A stretch of 35,648 nucleotides of DNA from an uncultured Caulobacteraceae bacterium (GCA_903929535.1 CAIYVC010000100.1:1-35648), one strand, 5' to 3'; numbered from the stretch's first letter, positions 1 to 9,110 are shown. Notes: generated by a model not told the origin, from the letters alone. Numbers and translations: made by a program.

Positions 1-2
1 AG

Positions 3-278
3 ACCTCGGTCATCGAACGCATCCGCAAGGTTGGTCCCGACGTCATCGAACACCAGGTCACCGTGTGGGACCCCCCGTCTCTGGTCAGTCCGTGGAAGCT
101 TACCGACACATATGTTCGAGTAAAATCCGACCATGCCCGCATCGATATGTGGTCATGCGAAGAAAACAACAATGTCGTCAAAACAGACGTAGGCGCTTCT
201 ACTTTTATTCTTCCTGGAGAAAAGGGCTACAAGGAGCCGAGCAAGCTTCTTGAAGCGCCAAAGACGCCCGGAAAATAG
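3..278 (+). CDS. Exported protein of unknown function, C-terminal fragment (5' end outside window)
   Basis: The reading frame is open from the first bases, so the gene is cut by the window edge; about 91 C-terminal residues remain. The end (MWSCEENNNVV, then GASTFILPGEKGYKEPS) closely matches the end of the complete protein at 9111-10034 (MWSCNENNNVV, then GASTFILPGEAGYKEPS), so the two are paralogues. That homologue has a Sec signal peptide, so this one is probably exported too. Codons from about position 100 onward are richer in A/T than in most neighbouring genes. The gene stops 56 bases before the TonB-dependent receptor on the same strand, so the two may be cotranscribed. The family is often seen beside TonB receptors and DUF6152 proteins, but I know of no function and assign none. 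Confidence 0.75.
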   Translation, partial: TSVIERIRKVGPDVIEHQVTVWDPPSLVSPWKLTDTYVRVKSDHARIDMWSCEENNNVVKTDVGASTFILPGEKGYKEPSKLLEAPKTPGK

Positions 279-280
279 AA

Positions 281-293
281 TATCGCTGCGATA
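281..293. promoter_or_regulatory. Short perfect palindrome in AT-rich leader of the TonB receptor gene
   Basis: TATCGC-T-GCGATA is a perfect inverted repeat with a one-base centre. It lies in a short AT-rich gap between the upstream stop codon (278) and the receptor start (335). It could be an operator or part of a leader structure. No regulator is identified and the motif could be chance. Confidence 0.2.
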
Positions 294-334
294 AAACATA
301 AAATTCAACAAATGCCCAATAGGGGAAGAAGAAA

Positions 335-2794
335 ATGAGCAACTCAAAGGTATCCCAACCTGCATTTCGCGGGACCAGGGCGGCCCTGTTCCTGACCACC
401 GCCATGTGCGCTGCGGTCAGCGCCGGCGCGGCATCCGCCCAGGCTCAGCCGACCGTGGCGCCCGCCGCGGCTCCGGCCGACAGCTCCGTCATCCAGGAAG
501 TGGTGGTGACCGCGGAACGCCGCGCCGTCAGCCAGCAGACCACGGCCATTTCGATGTCGGTGGTCTCAGGCGCTGTCCTGCAGACCAACCATATCGTGAC
601 GATCCAGGACCTGCAGACCCAGGCTCCGGGCATGTCCTTCACCGCCAGCAACCCGACGTCGAACATCAACATTCGCGGTCTGGGCAACACGGCGATCTCG
701 CCGGCCGTCACCACGGGCGTGGCCGTGTTCCGCGACGGGCTCTACGAGCCGGAAGCCATTCTGTTGTCCGAGCCCTTCTATGACATCGCCGATGTCGAAG
801 TGCTGAAGGGACCGCAAGGCACCATCGTCGGCCAGAACTCCACCGGCGGCGCCTTGACCATCAATTCGAAGAACCCCGACTTCAACGGCCTGAGCGGCAA
901 CGTCGAAGTCCAGGGCGGCAACTACAACGAACGCAAGCTGGACGGCGCCGTCAATCTGCCGGTCAACAGCACCTTGGCTGCGCGTGTCGCCTTCAACCTC
1001 GAGCACCGCGACAGCTTCTATAAGGACATCGGCGGCCAACAGTCTCAAGGCACCGGCGCGTCCAACGTGACCCCCGGCATGGTGAATGAGCAGAACGTCC
1101 GCATCGGACTGCTGTGGAAGCCGAACGAGGCGTTCCAGCTGCTGGCCAAAGCCGAAGTCAACTATTTGAGCACGGGCGGCTATACCGCGCGCCCGCTGCC
1201 ATGGTCGCCCTACTACAGCTACGGCTACAACGGCCCCAGCGTCTACAACGGCAACCGGACGCTTGGCCCCTGGGATCTGGACTACAACGAGACGTCTCTG
1301 TCGGATAACCAGTACGCTGGCCGTTACAGCATCGAGATGAAGTACAAGCTGCCCAACGGCCTGACGCTTCGCTCGCTCTCGGGTTTCCAGGAGACCAACG
1401 AAAACTACAACACCGACACGGACTGGTCGGCGGCCAACACCGGCGTGGCCGGCGCCCGGCACCAGTATCACCTGATCGGACCCGAGGATAATTACTACAG
1501 CCAGGAGCTGGATATTCTGTCGCCCGACACCGGGCGCATCACCTATCTGGCCGGGGCGTCCTACTTCTACCGCCAGACCGCCGTTCACGACCGCACCTAC
1601 AATGGCGCCGGCGCGGTGGCTCCGATCATCGGCGCGTCAGGCAATCCGGCGGCTCCCTTCACCTTCAGCTGCCCCACCGGCCAAACCTGCAACCTGTTCT
1701 CGATCGCCAGCACGCTTTCCACGCAGCAGCTGCTCGGCGTCTTCGGCCAGGTTGATTTCAGAATTCTGGACAACCTGCACCTGGTGGTCGGCGGCCGTGA
1801 GAGCTTCGATACCAACAACAACTTTGGTTATACCGAGACCGGGAACCTCACGAGCTACATTCCCAACCTCGGCCACTACCAACAGAATGAACCGACCTAC
1901 AAGGTGAGCGTGAACTGGGAGCCGTCGGCCGGCCAGTTCATCTACGCCTTCGCCGCTCGCGGCTATAAGCAGGGCGGCATCAACAACAGCGCCAGCCAAT
2001 TCGCTCCCGAGTTCGTCAACGACTACGAGGCGGGCTGGAAAGGCCGCTTCTTCGAGAACCACCTGCAGACCCAGATCGGTGGCTACTACATGCAATACCA
2101 AGGCATGCAGCAGTCGACCCTGTCGCCCATCACGGGCACCAACCTGGTGACCAATCTCGGCAACTCAACGATCTACGGCGTGGAAGGCTCGTTCCAGGCC
2201 CGGTTTGGCGGCTGGAGCTGGGATGCTGCCCTGGCCTACAACCAGTCCAAGCTGGGTTCGCTCAACGCGGTGGCGACCTGGCTTCTGGTGGGTAACGGCG
2301 CGACGGCCTTCCCGACCTGTCCGGCGGGTTCCGCCGTGGCGCCCGGCGCCAGCGGTTCGGTCAATGGCGTGAGCTGCACCAACTACACGGGAACCATCGT
2401 CAGCCTGTCAGGCGAGAAGAACCCCTATTCCCCGGACGTCCAGTTCAGCACCAACCTCACCTACGCGTTTGACCTTCGCGGCGGGGTCCTGACTCCCCGG
2501 ATCAGCTACAGCTACACCGGCTCTCAATACGGCACGATCTTCCAGAAGATTCCCACGGGGATCAACGCCAACGCGGGCAAGGACGGCAATGGCAACACCC
2601 TGCCGTATCCCAACTATCTGATCCCGTCGCGGGGCCTGGTGGACCTGGCCTTGACCTACAAGCTCAACCTCTGGACGGCCGAGGTGTACGGCAAGAACGT
2701 GACCAACCTGCATTACCTGTCGGGCATCAACGGCAACAACGGCTTCTACGGCGACCCGCAGACCTACGGCATCCGTATCGCCCGCAGCTTCTAA
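335..2794 (+). CDS. TonB-dependent outer-membrane receptor
   Basis: This 819-aa protein is a TonB-gated outer-membrane transporter for large or scarce nutrients. A signal peptide covers residues 1 to about 36 (ending near AGAASAQAQ). It is followed by a TonB-box-like EVVVTAERR and a plug domain with INIRGLG and VEVLKGPQGT, then a long beta-barrel ending in IRIARSF with the expected terminal Phe. The length is normal for the family. The ATG at 335 follows a purine-rich AGGGGAAGAAG ribosome site. No ferric-siderophore or vitamin B12 genes lie nearby. The downstream neighbours are an exported esterase and a PQQ-type dehydrogenase, which points to uptake of an organic carbon compound. That substrate inference rests on context only. 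Confidence 0.93.
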   Translation: MSNSKVSQPAFRGTRAALFLTTAMCAAVSAGAASAQAQPTVAPAAAPADSSVIQEVVVTAERRAVSQQTTAISMSVVSGAVLQTNHIVTIQDLQTQAPGMSFTASNPTSNINIRGLGNTAISPAVTTGVAVFRDGLYEPEAILLSEPFYDIADVEVLKGPQGTIVGQNSTGGALTINSKNPDFNGLSGNVEVQGGNYNERKLDGAVNLPVNSTLAARVAFNLEHRDSFYKDIGGQQSQGTGASNVTPGMVNEQNVRIGLLWKPNEAFQLLAKAEVNYLSTGGYTARPLPWSPYYSYGYNGPSVYNGNRTLGPWDLDYNETSLSDNQYAGRYSIEMKYKLPNGLTLRSLSGFQETNENYNTDTDWSAANTGVAGARHQYHLIGPEDNYYSQELDILSPDTGRITYLAGASYFYRQTAVHDRTYNGAGAVAPIIGASGNPAAPFTFSCPTGQTCNLFSIASTLSTQQLLGVFGQVDFRILDNLHLVVGGRESFDTNNNFGYTETGNLTSYIPNLGHYQQNEPTYKVSVNWEPSAGQFIYAFAARGYKQGGINNSASQFAPEFVNDYEAGWKGRFFENHLQTQIGGYYMQYQGMQQSTLSPITGTNLVTNLGNSTIYGVEGSFQARFGGWSWDAALAYNQSKLGSLNAVATWLLVGNGATAFPTCPAGSAVAPGASGSVNGVSCTNYTGTIVSLSGEKNPYSPDVQFSTNLTYAFDLRGGVLTPRISYSYTGSQYGTIFQKIPTGINANAGKDGNGNTLPYPNYLIPSRGLVDLALTYKLNLWTAEVYGKNVTNLHYLSGINGNNGFYGDPQTYGIRIARSF

Positions 2795-2824
2795 CGCTTC
2801 GAACGAGAGCCAACTCCAAATGGC

Positions 2825-2848
2825 CCTCCGGCGCTTCGGCGCCGGAGG
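2825..2848 (+). terminator. Hairpin terminator after TonB receptor gene
   Basis: A perfect 10-bp GC-rich stem (CCTCCGGCGC / GCGCCGGAGG) closes a TTCG tetraloop 30 bases after the receptor stop codon. Only a short CGCTTT tail follows, so it may attenuate rather than fully stop transcription into the esterase gene. Confidence 0.6.
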
Positions 2849-2914
2849 CGCTTTGGAAATCCAGCCACGCTGAACCCCGGCCAGCCGACCTCCCACCAAG
2901 ACGAGGATACTCAT

Positions 2915-4555
2915 TTGGACCGGTTCGATCGAATGGACACCTCCCTCAGCCGCAGACTCGTCCTCATGGCCAGCGGCGCTTTCGGCGCGGCGGCGATGGC
3001 CGGTCCGGCGTCGTCGGCCGAAGGACCGGTGGCCCAGACCCGAGGCGGGAAGGTGCGCGGGACCGAGCGCGAAGGGGTCAAGATCTTCCTGGGAGTGCCT
3101 TACGGCGCGGACACCGGTGGTGCGAACCGCTGGTTGCCGCCCAAGCCGCCGGTCGCCTGGAGCGGGACCCGGGATGCGCTGTCCTACGGGCCGGCGCCGC
3201 CCCAGACCACGCCTCTGGCAACGCCCATGCAGGAAGAAACCGACATGGTGCAACAGTCCCCGGTTGGCGAGGACTGCCTGACACTCAATGTCTACACGCC
3301 CGCGGTCGGCAAGGCCTCAGGCAAGCGCGCGGTCATGGTCTGGTTTCACGGCGGGGGCTACTCCGCCGGTTCCGGCAACGCCACCAGCTATGATGGTGTC
3401 AATCTGGCCCGCAAGCAGGACGTTGTGCTCGTCACGGTGACCCACCGCCTGAACCATTTCGGGTTCCTGTACCTGGCCGAGCTGTTCGGGGAAGCCTACG
3501 CGGACTCCGGCAATGTCGGCATGCTGGATTGCGTCGCGGCTTTAGCCTGGGTGCGCGACAACATCGCGGGCTTCGGCGGCGATCCCGGCCGGGTGATGAT
3601 CTTCGGCCAGTCCGGCGGCGGCGGCAAAGTCTCCACCCTGATGGGGATGCCTCCGGCCAAGGGGCTGTTCCATTGCGTGTCCGCCCAGAGCGGCGCGGCG
3701 GTGCGCAGCATCCCCAAGATCCAGGCCGCGGCCAATGCCAAACGGCTGGTCGACGCCTTGGGGGCCAAGAGCATCTCCGAGATGCAGGCCTTGCCATGGC
3801 GCAGGATCGTCGAGGTCGCCTCCGCCACCCGCGGCTCCGGGGGCAATGGGCCGGTTGTGGACGGCCGCAGCCTGCCCGCCAACGTCTTCGACCCGGTCGC
3901 CTCGCCCCTGTCGCGAGACATCCCTCTGATCTCCAGCACGGTGGAAACCGAAAGCGCGTCCTGGGGCGCCCCGGTGGACCCCATCGACGACGCCGACCTT
4001 CTGGCCCGGACCAAGGCTGTCACACGCTTGGCGGATACCGACGCAGCAGCACTGATCGGAATCTACAAGGCCTCCTATCCGGGCAAGGACAACACCTACG
4101 TCTGCCAGCTTCTGATGAGCCAATGGACCTTCACCGACGGGGTCACCACCCAAACCGAACGCAAGGCCGCCCAGGCGGCGGGCGGGGGCGCGCCGGACTA
4201 CTTCTTCTACTTCGCCCATCACACCTCGGTGCGCGGGGGAAAGCTGCACGCTCCGCACACCTCTGAAATTCCTTACTGCCTGGACAGCTTGGCGCACGCC
4301 GCGCCGATCATAGGGCCGGTGACCGCCGAGAAGCAGGCCTTGGCCGACAAGGTCAGCACCTACTGGGCCAACTTCGCCAAGACCGGCAATCCCAATGGCA
4401 AGGGGCTGCCGCAGTGGCGGCCGTTCGACCTGAAGACACGCCCAACCCTCGTCATCACCACCGAGGACAAACCGACCATGGTCGACGATCCCATGGGCCC
4501 GACGCGGCGCGCAGTCGCCGAATACAGATCCAAGGTTCCCCCGGTGGGGGCCTGA
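2915..4555 (+). CDS. Carboxylesterase type B, Tat-exported
   Basis: This 546-aa alpha/beta hydrolase of the type B carboxylesterase family hydrolyses ester bonds. The nucleophile Ser233 sits in FGQSGGGG, a variant of the usual G-E-S-A-G elbow. Glu346 (in VETESASW) and His448 (in APHTSEIPY) fit the other two triad members. FHGGGYSAGS near residue 145 is the oxyanion-hole motif. The N-terminus has a twin-arginine-like signal (SRRLVLMAS) and then an Ala-rich stretch, so the enzyme is probably periplasmic. I keep the TTG start at 2915 because GAGGA lies 7 bases upstream; the in-frame ATG at 2933 is too far from that site. The next gene begins 3 bases after the stop, so the two are translationally linked. 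Substrate unknown. Confidence 0.9.
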   Translation: MDRFDRMDTSLSRRLVLMASGAFGAAAMAGPASSAEGPVAQTRGGKVRGTEREGVKIFLGVPYGADTGGANRWLPPKPPVAWSGTRDALSYGPAPPQTTPLATPMQEETDMVQQSPVGEDCLTLNVYTPAVGKASGKRAVMVWFHGGGYSAGSGNATSYDGVNLARKQDVVLVTVTHRLNHFGFLYLAELFGEAYADSGNVGMLDCVAALAWVRDNIAGFGGDPGRVMIFGQSGGGGKVSTLMGMPPAKGLFHCVSAQSGAAVRSIPKIQAAANAKRLVDALGAKSISEMQALPWRRIVEVASATRGSGGNGPVVDGRSLPANVFDPVASPLSRDIPLISSTVETESASWGAPVDPIDDADLLARTKAVTRLADTDAAALIGIYKASYPGKDNTYVCQLLMSQWTFTDGVTTQTERKAAQAAGGGAPDYFFYFAHHTSVRGGKLHAPHTSEIPYCLDSLAHAAPIIGPVTAEKQALADKVSTYWANFAKTGNPNGKGLPQWRPFDLKTRPTLVITTEDKPTMVDDPMGPTRRAVAEYRSKVPPVGA

Positions 4556-4558
4556 TCG

Positions 4559-6430
4559 GTGGCGGGCCGGATGAACAACCTGCCGGTTGTGCTGGCGCTT
4601 CTGGCGTCCGCGTCGCTGCCGGTCGCTGCACGGGCCCAGGCGCCGTCCTCATCCGAGCCGGCCCCGCGCTTTGCGGGGATCGTCAATCATGACGCGGCCT
4701 ACGACGCCGCTTTGACCGCGCGTGCGGCGCGGACCGCGCGGCTGACGCCGGTGACCGCCGCCATGTTGCGCGCTCCGCCGGCCGGGGACTGGCTGATGTG
4801 GAGGCGGGCTTATGACGGGCTCGGGTTCAGCGCCCTGGCTCAGATCAACAAGACCAACGTCGCCAAGCTGGGAGTCGCTTGGAGCTGGTCGTTGCCGGCC
4901 AGTCCGAACGAGATCACGCCGGTGGTGCATGACGGCGTCATCTTCATCAGCAGCGCCAATCGCGTCCAGGCCATGGACGGCGCCACCGGCGAATTGCTGT
5001 GGCAATATATCCGCAGCCTGCCGCCCGGCGCGGGCAGCGCCGCCGCGACGGTGGTCCGCAACATCGCCATCTACATGAACGAGATTCTGGTCCCCACGAC
5101 GGACCGGCACATGGTCGCTCTGGACGCGAAGACCGGCCAGGTGGTGTGGGACCACGAAATTGTGCCCGCATCTTCGCCGACTCCGCGCCTGAGCGGCGGC
5201 CCGATCGTCGTGAACGGCAAGGTGATCCAGGGTGTTTCCAGCTGCAACACCTTCAAGGGCGGCTGTTTCATCGTCGCGCTCGACGCTCTGACGGGTCAGG
5301 AAGTCTGGCGCTTCAACACCCTCGCCCAGCCAGGCGAGCCGGGCGGGGACAGCTGGAACGGCGCGCCGGCCGACCAGCGGTTCGGCGGCGCCGTGTGGAC
5401 CTCCGGCAGCTACGATCCGGATCTGAATCTGCTCTACTATGGCGTGGGCCAAACCTACGACACCGCCACGCTTCTCCAGCAAAAGCAGGCCGACAACGGT
5501 TCGGCTGACGCCCTCTACACGGACTCCACGGTGGCTCTGAACCCAGACACCGGAAAACTGGTCTGGCACTATCAGCACTTTAACCGGGATGTCTGGGACT
5601 ACGACTGGGCGTTCGAGCGGTCGCTCATTGAGCTGAAGGTCGGCAAGGCCGTCCGCAAACTGTCCGTCACGGCGGGCAAGATCGCCATTTTCGACGCCGT
5701 GGATCGAGCGACCGGCGAATACCTGTTCTCCAAGGACCTGGGCTTGCAGACGCTGGTGACGGCGATCGATCCCAAGACCGGGCGCAAGAGCATCAACCCG
5801 CTTCTCGCGCCGGAAGCCGACAAGACCAAGACCATCTGTCCCCATGCCGGCGGCGCCCGCAGCTGGCTGGCGACCTCCTACAACCCCAGAACCCATCTGC
5901 TGTATGTGCCGCTGGTGGAGTCCTGCATGGATTTCACCTGGAACCCGCGCACCGCCGCCGCGACGGCCGCCGGCGGATCGGACATCCATTGGGTCTTGAA
6001 GCCGCGCCCCGACAGCGACGGCAGGTTCGGCAGACTGGAAGCGATCAATCTGCAGACCGGCAAGGTGGCCTGGACCGAGCGCCGGCGCGCGCCCGAAGTG
6101 GCCTCAACCCTCGCTACAGCCGGCGGCCTGGTGTTCGACGGCTCGCGCGACCGGGTATTCCGCGCGTCCGATGACCTGACGGGCAAAACGCTTTGGCGGA
6201 TGCGCCTCAGCGCGGCGCCCAGCGCCACGCCCGTGACCTACAGCATCGGCGGCCAGCAATATGTCGCCGTTGTCGCCGGCGGCGGGGGCGCCCACGAAGA
6301 GACCTGGCCCACCTTGACGCCCGAAATCGACAGCCCGGCAGGCACGACCTTGTGGGTGTTCAAATTGCCCAACGCGTCCGTCCGGCCCAGTCCCGCTCAA
6401 GGGAGGCCAAGGGCGGTTGCGCCCGGCTGA
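4559..6430 (+). CDS. PQQ-type beta-propeller dehydrogenase (periplasmic, no haem domain)
   Basis: This 623-aa protein resembles quinoprotein alcohol dehydrogenases. It has repeated blades with tryptophan-docking-like patterns (ALDAKTGQVVWDHE, ALDALTGQEVWRF, ATGELLWQY) and the active-site-like segment DVWDYDWAFE. An N-terminal signal peptide ends near ARAQA. No CxxCH haem motif is present, so it is not a quinohaemoprotein and would need a separate electron acceptor; none is encoded nearby. By memory alignment, the vicinal Cys pair of methanol dehydrogenases is replaced by AT, and the usual calcium-ligand Asn appears as Gln in GVGQTYDT. The start may be GTG 4559 or ATG 4571. It is probably cotranscribed with the esterase and could oxidise the alcohol released by it (inference). 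Confidence 0.85.
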   Translation: MAGRMNNLPVVLALLASASLPVAARAQAPSSSEPAPRFAGIVNHDAAYDAALTARAARTARLTPVTAAMLRAPPAGDWLMWRRAYDGLGFSALAQINKTNVAKLGVAWSWSLPASPNEITPVVHDGVIFISSANRVQAMDGATGELLWQYIRSLPPGAGSAAATVVRNIAIYMNEILVPTTDRHMVALDAKTGQVVWDHEIVPASSPTPRLSGGPIVVNGKVIQGVSSCNTFKGGCFIVALDALTGQEVWRFNTLAQPGEPGGDSWNGAPADQRFGGAVWTSGSYDPDLNLLYYGVGQTYDTATLLQQKQADNGSADALYTDSTVALNPDTGKLVWHYQHFNRDVWDYDWAFERSLIELKVGKAVRKLSVTAGKIAIFDAVDRATGEYLFSKDLGLQTLVTAIDPKTGRKSINPLLAPEADKTKTICPHAGGARSWLATSYNPRTHLLYVPLVESCMDFTWNPRTAAATAAGGSDIHWVLKPRPDSDGRFGRLEAINLQTGKVAWTERRRAPEVASTLATAGGLVFDGSRDRVFRASDDLTGKTLWRMRLSAAPSATPVTYSIGGQQYVAVVAGGGGAHEETWPTLTPEIDSPAGTTLWVFKLPNASVRPSPAQGRPRAVAPG

Positions 6431-6518
6431 CCTGGGCGATCGTTCCCATCCTGGCGCTATGACCCGCCGGTCGTCCTTCTCCAACCCCGGGTCCGGCTTC
6501 CTCCCCAGGATGCACTTG

Positions 6519-6551
6519 CGGCCTGGCCCACGGGGCCAGGCCGTTTCTTTT
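6519..6551 (+). terminator. Strong rho-independent terminator
   Basis: An 11-bp perfect GC stem (CGGCCTGGCCC / GGGCCAGGCCG) with a 3-base loop is followed directly by TTTCTTTT. It ends the plus-strand transcript of the esterase/PQQ enzyme genes, just before the convergent regulator gene. Confidence 0.88.
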
Positions 6552-6574
6552 GGACTCACGTCTATCCCGGCGCG

Positions 6575-7321
6575 TCAGACAGGCGTGCTGCTGGCCACGA
6601 ACATGTAGCCTTCGTTCCTGACGGTCCGGATCAGTTCGCCCTGGCCGTCGGTATGATCGTTCAGCTTGCGCCGAAGACGGGACACCTGTGCGTCCACAAG
6701 CCGCTCGAAGGCATGGGACTCCCGTCGCCGCACGCCCGCCAGCAGCATGTCCCGCGACAGCACCTGGCGCGAATGCTCCAGGAAGACCCGCAGCAGGGCG
6801 AACTCCTGCTCGGTCAGCGCGATGAGCAGTCCCTGAGGCGAACGCACTTCCTGCGACCAGATGTTGGCGACCCAGCCGTTGAATTCGTAGCCGACGCCTG
6901 GTTCGTCATTGTGGTTGAGAGGCTCCTGGATTTCGTTGCGCCGACGATGCAGCGCCCTGATCCGCGCCAGCAACTCCCGGGGATTGCAAGGCTTAGCCAG
7001 GTAGTCGTCCGCTCCGACCTCCAGTCCGACGATACGATCCGTATCGCCCCCGGCCGCCGACAGGATCAGGATCATCGGCCGCCGCTTGCCGGCCGCCAGT
7101 CGATGGCAGATCGACAGACCGGTCTCACCCGGCAGCATGACGTCCAGAATCAGAATGTCCGCGGGCTGGCTGGCCAGGATGGATTCCATCTCCGCCGCGC
7201 TTCCGGCATAGGCGACCGTGACCCCGTTTTCCGTCAAGAATTCGCCGGTCAGGGTTCTGAATTCCAGGTCGTCCTCCACCAGGAGGACAGAGGGGCCGGT
7301 GGTCGCTGCCGTGGACAGCAT
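6575..7321 (-). CDS. OmpR-family response regulator
   Basis: This 248-aa two-component regulator has an N-terminal receiver domain with acidic residues Glu16-Asp17-Asp18, phospho-acceptor Asp60 (ILDVMLPG) and conserved Lys110 (YLAKP). A C-terminal winged-helix DNA-binding domain ends in QVSRLRRKL and RNEGYMFVA. The frame stays open further upstream to 7438. I choose ATG 7321 because the receiver domain begins 10 residues later and GGGAA lies just upstream. The gene is divergent from the histidine kinase at 7461, and the two share a 139-base gap. They presumably form a cognate pair that may control the surrounding catabolic genes, but no binding site was identified. Confidence 0.9.
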   Translation of the reverse strand: MLSTAATTGPSVLLVEDDLEFRTLTGEFLTENGVTVAYAGSAAEMESILASQPADILILDVMLPGETGLSICHRLAAGKRRPMILILSAAGGDTDRIVGLEVGADDYLAKPCNPRELLARIRALHRRRNEIQEPLNHNDEPGVGYEFNGWVANIWSQEVRSPQGLLIALTEQEFALLRVFLEHSRQVLSRDMLLAGVRRRESHAFERLVDAQVSRLRRKLNDHTDGQGELIRTVRNEGYMFVASSTPV

Positions 7322-7460
7322 TTTCACATTCCCGATGGCCGTTTGGAGCGTCGGTGACGCTTTGCTTTGGAAAGGAATTTTGCGGGAAAACGCGGCCGAT
7401 TGCAAAAGGTCGTCTGCGGGGCCTACGGTCCAAATCATCGTTGATCAAGGCGGCCGGCCG

Positions 7461-8930
7461 GTGAGCAAGTCCCAATCACAGACACCTCGGCAGACGGGGC
7501 AAAGCCTGGCCTTGCAGGTGGCCTTGCTCGTCATCGTCACGGCCGTCTTCACCAAGGTGCTGGACGTCTTCGTGGTCCTTACGCTGCCGCCGGCTGAGAT
7601 CGGCATCACCCTGCATGAAGCCCTGAAGCGCGCGGCGCCCGTCATGCGCGCTCTGGATCGACCCGTCGGAGCCGCGGCGTCCGACGCGACGGTTTCCAAA
7701 CAGAGCGATTCCGCCGTGAACTTCGACCTGGCCATCGCCGCTCCCAAGGCCATCGATAGTCCCGTGAGCGCCGCGTTCGCAGCGGCCGCGGCGGCCGATC
7801 TGGGGATTTCGCCGGACCGGATCAGCATGGTCGACTATCGCAAAGCGCGCGGCTTCATGCTCCCTCCGCCGCCCGGCGCCGTCGCCGTGGGGGCCCATGG
7901 CCGGACCATCGAGGGCAGCCCATCCTTGATCACCCAGAGCACCGCGGGCGAGTTGATCCTTGAGCCTGCGCCCTCGGCGCTCGCCGTGAAGACCGCTTCG
8001 GGCTGGCTGGTGATCCAGGACGCGGGACGCGGGGAAGTCTATTGGGGCCGCCATGCGATTCCGACCCTGCTAATCACCTGCGCGGTCCTGCTGCCCATGG
8101 TGGTGTGGCAGAGCCGCAGGATCGCCGGCCAGATCAAGCGGTTCGCCGCGGCGGTCGAGCGTTTCGGCCGCAGTCCCGACGCGCCGCCGATGGATGAGCC
8201 GGTGATCCGCGAGCTTGGACCCGCCGTGCGCGCCTTCAACGAAATGAAGCAACGGATCGGCCGGCTCAACACCAACCGGGTGATGATGATGGCGGCCGTC
8301 TCCCACGACATCCGCACGCCTCTCGCCCGCATCCGGTTTCGCATCGCCACGCTGGATACTCCGGTCCGCAACGGCGTTTCGCGCGACATCGCCCAGATCG
8401 ACAAGTTCATCGACGAACTTCTGGCCCTCACCCGGGACAAGCCGTCGGCCTCCTCGCAATCGGCCTTTGATCTCAGCGCTCTGGTGCAGAGCGCCGTGGA
8501 TGAGCTTTCGGACTCCGGCGCCGAGATTCGTTTCGCGGGCCCGTCCAGCCTGCCGGTCCTCGCCGATCTGCCGGCGGTTCGCCGGGTGATCAACAACCTG
8601 TTGGACAATGCGCTTAAGTATGGCGGCGCCACCGAGGTGACATTGCGCGAGCAGGCAGGGCGCTGTGAAATCCTGGTGCAGGACGCCGGTCCCGGAATTC
8701 CGGCCGGCTCACGGGACATCATCTTCGAGCCTTTCGAGCGCCTGGAGCCTTCGCGCAATCGGTCCACGGGGGGCTCCGGTCTCGGCTTGGCCATCGCCAG
8801 GCATCTGGCGCGGTCCCAGCAGGGCGATGTGCAATTGCGGGCGGACGACCAGGGCAGGGGAGCGACGTTTGTGTTCTGGCTGCCCCTGTCTCCCGCCGTC
8901 CTTCCGGTCCGGGAAAAAGAGCCGCTCTAG
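7461..8930 (+). CDS. Membrane sensor histidine kinase (EnvZ-like architecture)
   Basis: This 489-aa inner-membrane kinase is the likely partner of the divergent OmpR-type regulator. The first membrane segment is at about residues 16-42. A periplasmic sensor region of about 155 residues follows, then a second membrane segment at about 199-216 and a HAMP linker. The HisKA domain has phospho-acceptor His282 in AAVSHDIRTPL. The ATPase domain carries the N box NNLLDNALKYGG, G1 box DAGPGIP and G2 box GGSGLGLAIA. The GTG start at 7461 is the only start between the regulator gene and the first membrane helix, with AAGG 10 bases upstream. A longer reading frame from 7218 would overlap the regulator gene and is not needed. 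The sensed signal is unknown. Confidence 0.9.
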   Translation: MSKSQSQTPRQTGQSLALQVALLVIVTAVFTKVLDVFVVLTLPPAEIGITLHEALKRAAPVMRALDRPVGAAASDATVSKQSDSAVNFDLAIAAPKAIDSPVSAAFAAAAAADLGISPDRISMVDYRKARGFMLPPPPGAVAVGAHGRTIEGSPSLITQSTAGELILEPAPSALAVKTASGWLVIQDAGRGEVYWGRHAIPTLLITCAVLLPMVVWQSRRIAGQIKRFAAAVERFGRSPDAPPMDEPVIRELGPAVRAFNEMKQRIGRLNTNRVMMMAAVSHDIRTPLARIRFRIATLDTPVRNGVSRDIAQIDKFIDELLALTRDKPSASSQSAFDLSALVQSAVDELSDSGAEIRFAGPSSLPVLADLPAVRRVINNLLDNALKYGGATEVTLREQAGRCEILVQDAGPGIPAGSRDIIFEPFERLEPSRNRSTGGSGLGLAIARHLARSQQGDVQLRADDQGRGATFVFWLPLSPAVLPVREKEPL

Positions 8931-9110
8931 ACTGCGGCAGGCGAAGATCGGGGGGCGCCCGGCGGCCCTTTCGCGCCCGTGTGAGCGCGGTAAAAAACGT
9001 CACACGCTGTCACTTGCTTGCCCGGCTGTCCGCCCGCACCCTCCCAAAGGTAGAGCCACACCTATCAAGTGGCCGGGTCTCGCGACCCCGCGAAGAATTG
9101 GGAATGGAAC

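Noticed and set aside
335-4555. Fumonisin-type degradation cluster (TonB receptor plus type B esterase)
   Set aside because: No aminotransferase or other hallmark genes follow; the resemblance is limited to two common families.
4649-5989. 446-codon minus-strand frame within the PQQ enzyme gene
   Set aside because: Antisense shadow; the plus-strand frame has a signal peptide and blade repeats.
7218-7460. N-terminal extension of the histidine kinase overlapping the response regulator gene
   Set aside because: It would run antisense through the regulator receiver domain; GTG 7461 starts right before the first membrane helix.
8931-9110. Possible terminator or promoter between the kinase and the exported protein gene
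   Set aside because: No stable hairpin with a T tract and no convincing -35/-10 pair could be placed.
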